Assembly (NCBI GenBank): GCA_002499545.1
Contig: DAME01000014.1
Span: forward strand, 2,421-21,448
DNA from: Euryarchaeota archaeon UBA88
GTDB taxonomy: Archaea > Thermoplasmatota > Poseidoniia > Poseidoniales > Poseidoniaceae
Length of the DNA stretch: 19,028 bases
Direction of reading: 5' to 3'
This document shows positions 15,577-19,028 of the stretch, piece by piece. Position numbers and translations under genes: made by a program. Within the stretch, counting starts at the first letter, position 1, and every line of letters starts with the position of its first letter. Under the pieces are notes generated by a model, which did not search any database, was not told the DNA's origin, and worked only from the letters and a program-made list of their open reading frames with translations.

Positions 15577-17265
15577 ATGTCTGAAAAATACGAATCGCAT
15601 GTCAAAGCCGTCATGGCTGAATGCCCAGATGCAAAGGCAGACGAAGTCGCTGAAGCGTTTGCTAAGTATGAAACTGAATTCTTCATCCCTCCTCAGGATG
15701 CTATGCGTTCGATCATTCGCAGATTCAAAGGCGAATCGGCTACACCCACACCCTCGAGGACCGGTTCATCCGCAGCGCCAAAAGTCACCCGTAAGGTCAG
15801 TCGGTTGTCAGAACTCAAAGGCGATGACAAAGACATCGAAATTGAAGTTGAAATTGTGTCCCATAATATCCGGGATCAAACAATTCGCGGTGAGCAAAAG
15901 CAAATCGCCTTTGGACTCATTGAAGATAATCCGTGGGAAGAAAACGGTGAGAAAACCCGCTGGGAATACAAAGACTGGGGACCAAATACAAACATTACTC
16001 CAGGTTCAGTGGTCCGAATAGAAGGCGCTTCTGTAAACGAATACCAAGGTCGAATGTCGCTCAATATTAACCAATCCACTCGCATTGCAGTGGTTCGCGA
16101 AGGTACTCGCCCAGTCGTTGCGCCTGGCGACCCTCAAGACATCACCTCGTTGCCTTCAGAAGGTTACGTCTGCGTTGTAGGGAGGGTTCTGTCGTCCCGA
16201 GCTGATGAAATTCATCGGAAGGATGGTTCTGGTTCAATTCCGATAGTGCGTGGACGCATTGCTGACGGATCAGGAACCATTGGTTTTCTCTCGTGGGAGC
16301 CTTTCGAACACGATGTTGGTACTTTGTTGAAAATTGAAGGGGCACAAGTTCGTACTTTCAGAGATACGCCAGAACTGAATTTCGGACGAACGACAAAGGT
16401 AGAGATATTCCATGACAATAACTTCGCAGATCTTGATGCATTGAACGAACAGACCGTGTTGACACTTTCACAACTCCGAGATGGAGCGCGCGATGTTGAT
16501 GCAGTAGTACAGATCACTGAATGGGCAAAGCGCTCCTTCACCAGGGATGGTGAAGAACGATTTTTGTGGTCCGGCCAGATTGCTGACCCAACAGGTCGTT
16601 GCAGAATGAGTGCTTGGAGTGAACTTCCAATAACAGAAGACCAGCTTCCAGTTACAGTTCGCCTCAAAGGAGTTCGAGTCCGAGCATGGCAAGGAGTTCC
16701 AGATATCACAGTTGACACTATCGAGCAAGTTGAGATCTTAGATTCGCCTCCCTGGGACAGTGAATTGGACCTTTCAACGCATACTGCCGAAGTTGAGTTG
16801 AACCTACTGACAACCGGTGCAAGTAGGGTCGGTATTTCGACGACAGGTACCATTGTCAGCGTCCGAGAGGATTCAGGTTTCATACAGCGATGCACAGAAT
16901 GTCGAAGAGTTATCCGAGACGGAGTGTGTGCTGAGCACGGTCCAAATGATGGAAACAACGACGTTCGTTTGCGCTTGGCACTTGATGATGGTATCGCAAG
17001 TATGTCATTACTAACAAACAAGGATGCGACGCTATCTTTGCTCGGTTTTACTGAAGAAAGTATGCGGGATTCGTTCAATGACCTCGGCCAGGTTGCATTT
17101 GTGCAATCGCTCCGTTCAAAGTTACTCGGTCGTAAGGTGAGCGCCTCGGGACGTACAATCGTCGATGAGCAAGGTGCCATGATGTTAGCCGACGGTGCTC
17201 AACTTGTCGAAGAAGACGCTGGTTTACGTGCCACTGAACTTCGCGCCCAATGGAGGGTTGCTTGA
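15577..17265 (+). CDS. rpa: Replication protein A, multi-OB-fold with zinc finger
   Basis: RPA is the single-stranded DNA-binding protein of archaeal replication and repair. From the ATG at 15577, 8 nt after GGAGG, the product is 562 aa. It has a small helical N-terminus (1-50) and a Ser/Thr/Pro linker. OB folds follow at roughly 75-175, 185-280 and 295-388, each with the strand-rich pattern seen in WSGQIADPTGRCRMSAW. A last OB fold (about 410-545) is interrupted by a zinc finger C439-x2-C442-x8-C451-x2-H454. The frame is open upstream to 15445, but those 44 codons are Cys/Arg-rich and skip the good Shine-Dalgarno sequence. The stop overlaps the partner gene by one base. The family call is firm; exact OB borders are estimates. 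Confidence 0.9.
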   Translation: MSEKYESHVKAVMAECPDAKADEVAEAFAKYETEFFIPPQDAMRSIIRRFKGESATPTPSRTGSSAAPKVTRKVSRLSELKGDDKDIEIEVEIVSHNIRDQTIRGEQKQIAFGLIEDNPWEENGEKTRWEYKDWGPNTNITPGSVVRIEGASVNEYQGRMSLNINQSTRIAVVREGTRPVVAPGDPQDITSLPSEGYVCVVGRVLSSRADEIHRKDGSGSIPIVRGRIADGSGTIGFLSWEPFEHDVGTLLKIEGAQVRTFRDTPELNFGRTTKVEIFHDNNFADLDALNEQTVLTLSQLRDGARDVDAVVQITEWAKRSFTRDGEERFLWSGQIADPTGRCRMSAWSELPITEDQLPVTVRLKGVRVRAWQGVPDITVDTIEQVEILDSPPWDSELDLSTHTAEVELNLLTTGASRVGISTTGTIVSVREDSGFIQRCTECRRVIRDGVCAEHGPNDGNNDVRLRLALDDGIASMSLLTNKDATLSLLGFTEESMRDSFNDLGQVAFVQSLRSKLLGRKVSASGRTIVDEQGAMMLADGAQLVEEDAGLRATELRAQWRVA

Positions 17266-18203
17266 TGCAGGCTGGACCTCGAGCAAAACGCCAACCTGCT
17301 TGGCACATGCTTGCTTCAGAATTCAGCGAAGCAACTCTCAACGAGAAGGGTTCGGGGGAATACGATCCTTCGTTTGTCATCACGAAATTAGGTGCCAAAG
17401 TGAACCGAGTTGTTGTTGCTGGTCTCCTTGAACGGCTTGAAGTTCGTGAGACGAGCAACGGTTCATCGCTCTACCAAGGACAAATGAGAGATCCTTCGGG
17501 ATTGCACTACTTCTCAGTGGGTGATTATGCCTCAGAAACGATGCGAGAATTGACCCTTCGTTTGGTTGAAAAGACCGAAGTTGGCGAACCAGTTCTTTTG
17601 CTCATGGTTGCAAAATCTCGTTGGTATCAAACCGATGAAGGAGCAGTTTACACCTCGCTACGTCCTGAAGAGGCGTGTGAAATCGATGCGCAACAGTACG
17701 CACTTTGGCTCACTCGAGCCTGCGAAGATACGCTGCAACGGATGAAGTTCTTCAATGACTCACAGAGTGCTGAGCCAACGCGTGAGGCCCTTCTTGCATC
17801 GGGTGTACCCGAACACATGGCTGATGGCTTGTTACTCGCACGCAACCACTACGGTGAAATCGATTTAGAACACTACACCCTCAACATTATGCAAGCTCTC
17901 GACATTGCTGAGGGTCGAATGGATGCAGCCAGTCAACCTGTCGCCACACCGGCTCGGTCAGCTGACGATGGTAAGGGCGATTCACCCGCAGATGCGCCAG
18001 GCGGCGATGAGGAAGTCAAGGACACTCTTCTTTCAGTAATCAAACAGCTCGACCAAGGAGACGGCGTGGATTTCGAGACGGTATTAACCAATGCTGTTGC
18101 ACGCGGTTTTGACCGAGGACTTGCTGAAGAAAAGCTTGACGAACTTTCCAATGAGGGTACACTGCATGAACCTCGATTCGGTTGGTTTCGAATCGTTGCT
18201 TAA
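17265..18203 (+). CDS. RPA-associated protein (Rpap, COG3390-like)
   Basis: This is a probable partner subunit of archaeal RPA, of the type that co-occurs with rpa and joins it in a complex. The 312-aa product shows the family layout: an N-terminal RAKRQPAWHMLASEF stretch, an OB-like domain at about 35-140 (KLGAKVNRVVVAGLLERLEV, then MRDPSGLHYFSVGDY and SLRPEE), and the Trp-containing helix QYALWLTRACEDTLQRM. A Ala/Asp/Pro linker (222-248) is followed by a C-terminal segment (250-312) that looks like a winged helix ending in RFGWFRIVA. The ATG shares one base with the rpa stop (TGATG). GGAGGG (17252-17257) inside the end of rpa, 7 nt before, sets this start over the ATG at 17250. Co-translation with rpa is therefore likely. 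Confidence 0.82.
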   Translation: MQAGPRAKRQPAWHMLASEFSEATLNEKGSGEYDPSFVITKLGAKVNRVVVAGLLERLEVRETSNGSSLYQGQMRDPSGLHYFSVGDYASETMRELTLRLVEKTEVGEPVLLLMVAKSRWYQTDEGAVYTSLRPEEACEIDAQQYALWLTRACEDTLQRMKFFNDSQSAEPTREALLASGVPEHMADGLLLARNHYGEIDLEHYTLNIMQALDIAEGRMDAASQPVATPARSADDGKGDSPADAPGGDEEVKDTLLSVIKQLDQGDGVDFETVLTNAVARGFDRGLAEEKLDELSNEGTLHEPRFGWFRIVA

Positions 18204-18261
18204 TCCAATTCATCCCCAACATTGAATACCTCTGCTCCTATGGGTTAAGTGAGGGTAAGAT

Positions 18262-18615
18262 ATGGCTGGCATGGATTTCTTTATTCGACCTGCAACAGGC
18301 ACAAACAGCGCAGATTGGGTCCGAATCTCAAATTGTGATATTCAAGTTCGACTGACACGGCGACTCACACGAACAATCGTTCGAGGTGAAGAAGGTGATA
18401 ACCTCCATGATGAAGGTTCAGAATCAACTGTGTACACTGTACGTGGCGACCTTACGCTTGATGAATACAAGCGGGTACTCTCCATGTTCAGGACTGGACA
18501 GCCCTACATTCATGACCCCTTCGAAGAACGCGATGTCAAAGTCGTTTTTGCAGTGATGGAATACGATGGGTCGAACGAATCGTTCATGTTTGAACTGATT
18601 GAGGACATAGTTTGA
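18262..18615 (+). CDS. Hypothetical 117-aa beta-rich protein
   Basis: I do not recognise this protein. The ATG at 18262 has GAGGG 6 nt before it, and the next gene begins 9 nt after its stop, so it is likely expressed and co-transcribed with the F-domain gene. No signal peptide or TM is visible. The chain alternates short strands with one central helix (LTLDEYKRVLSMFRTG, about 65-80) followed by PYIHDPFEERDVKVVFAV and a final strand FMFELIEDIV. This strand-helix-strand layout vaguely recalls small phage tail or baseplate proteins, but the likeness is weak and no other phage gene is near. It may instead be an accessory factor of the pilus/secretion gene that follows. Confidence 0.68.
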   Translation: MAGMDFFIRPATGTNSADWVRISNCDIQVRLTRRLTRTIVRGEEGDNLHDEGSESTVYTVRGDLTLDEYKRVLSMFRTGQPYIHDPFEERDVKVVFAVMEYDGSNESFMFELIEDIV

Positions 18616-18624
18616 GGTGTAAGA

Positions 18625-19028
18625 ATGCGGAAGTTGGATGAACAGAGAGAAGTTCTCTATGTCATCCGAACTCTCGACGTTTTGATGGCTTCCGGTGTTG
18701 GTTTAGAAGCAGCAATTAACACAATCGCCAGCGGTGGCTACGGGATTATTTCAGAGGATTTCTCATCTCTCATGAACCGGCTTCGTAAAGGGCAGTCGCG
18801 TGGTTTGGGTCCTGAACTTAAGGGACTGATGAACAAGGCAGATTCTGAAGGATATCGCCGTTTGATCAATACGCTGTACACCAACGTCACTCAAAACACC
18901 GATGTTTTGGAAACTCTACGCAAGCAGGGAACTCGAATGGAAAACGAGCGTTCGGAGTCGGTTAAGAAATACATCGAAGAATTAGGTGCAGTCCCTGAAA
19001 CCCTTCTTTCAATTGGAATGATCGGGCC
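18625..19028 (+). CDS. Type II secretion F-domain protein (GspF/TadC/ArlJ-like), 3' end cut by window edge
   Basis: Only the first 134 codons are present. GAGGTG lies 5 nt before the ATG at 18625. The visible part is a soluble helical T2SF domain: a LYVIRTLDVLMASGVGLEAA stretch with the typical short-loop Gly, then a LRKGQSRGLGPELK segment. After two more helices comes KKYIEELGAVPETLLSIGMI, the stretch just before the first TM helix in archaeal pilus and archaellum platform proteins. The platform works with a FlaI/TadA-type ATPase to assemble pilin-like filaments; no ATPase or pilin gene is inside the window. The N-terminal half fits the family, but which system it serves cannot be told. Confidence 0.75.
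   Translation, partial: MRKLDEQREVLYVIRTLDVLMASGVGLEAAINTIASGGYGIISEDFSSLMNRLRKGQSRGLGPELKGLMNKADSEGYRRLINTLYTNVTQNTDVLETLRKQGTRMENERSESVKKYIEELGAVPETLLSIGMIG

Noticed and set aside
15383..16021. Plus-strand open frame of 212 codons whose ATG overlaps the tldE stop as ATGA
   Set aside because: It would look like a coupled third gene, but two thirds of it lies inside rpa in another frame and is Lys/Ser-rich, as expected for a shadow. It has no recognisable motif.
16212..17180. 322-codon open frame antisense to rpa
   Set aside because: Its composition is Ser/Thr/Arg-rich with no domain, which is typical of the complement of this coding sequence. The rpa frame opposite it has clear OB folds and a zinc finger.
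18204..18261. Weak inverted repeat ATTCA/TGAAT after the RPA partner gene
   Set aside because: The stem is only five A/T-rich pairs with a 10-nt loop and no T-tract, too weak to call a terminator.

Overview
The window looks like a piece of chromosome from a planktonic, Marine Group II-type euryarchaeon (Ca. Poseidoniales) or a close relative in the Thermoplasmatota. This placement is an inference from gene content, not a database match. Archaeal informational genes dominate: a Hel308-type Ski2 helicase, a Cgi121-like KEOPS subunit, a multi-OB-fold RPA with a zinc finger and its RPA-associated partner, TldD/TldE, and the start of an archaeal-type GspF/TadC/ArlJ membrane protein. A bacterial-type DNA gyrase A subunit sits beside them, as is known for this group. 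Genes are packed tightly, with many 1-8 nt overlaps and convergent genes whose stop codons touch or overlap. I see no tRNA, rRNA, insertion sequence, CRISPR array or clear phage block. No stretch longer than 190 nt lacks a gene.

Layout. 1-2703: gyrA, cut by the left edge, followed with an ATGA overlap by a LeuA-like DRE-TIM enzyme (2700-4046). That gene converges on an AstE/AspA-type zinc carboxypeptidase-like gene (4043-5377, minus); their stop codons share TTAA. A short divergent promoter region with a 10-bp palindrome separates it from a plus-strand trio: hotdog thioesterase (5468-5935), SprT-like metalloprotein (5942-6505) and a large orphan membrane protein (6529-8580). The trio abuts, with zero spacing, a convergent two-TM protein with EF-hand/TerB-like helices (8581-9195, minus). 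Next come a possible 17-codon leader ORF (9223-9276), hel308 (9287-11905), cgi121 (11931-12488), tldD (12538-13980) and tldE (13977-15386). After a 190-nt gap come rpa (15577-17265) and its partner (17265-18203). A 117-aa orphan (18262-18615) and the 5' part of a type II secretion F-domain gene (18625-edge) close the window.

How the genes fit together. The right half is largely genome maintenance and translation quality: Hel308 acts at stalled forks, Cgi121 belongs to the KEOPS machine for t6A tRNA modification, TldD/E is a two-subunit peptidase, and RPA plus its partner coat single-stranded DNA. The left half pairs topology control (gyrase) with metabolic and peptidase genes.

The most unusual signal is non-coding. 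The rpa leader can fold into an 11-bp stem with one bulged A that buries the Shine-Dalgarno sequence, and one strand of that stem can instead pair upstream. This looks like a translational switch on the single-strand-binding protein gene. A second candidate is the 17-codon ORF with the strongest Shine-Dalgarno sequence in the window, ending 10 nt before hel308.
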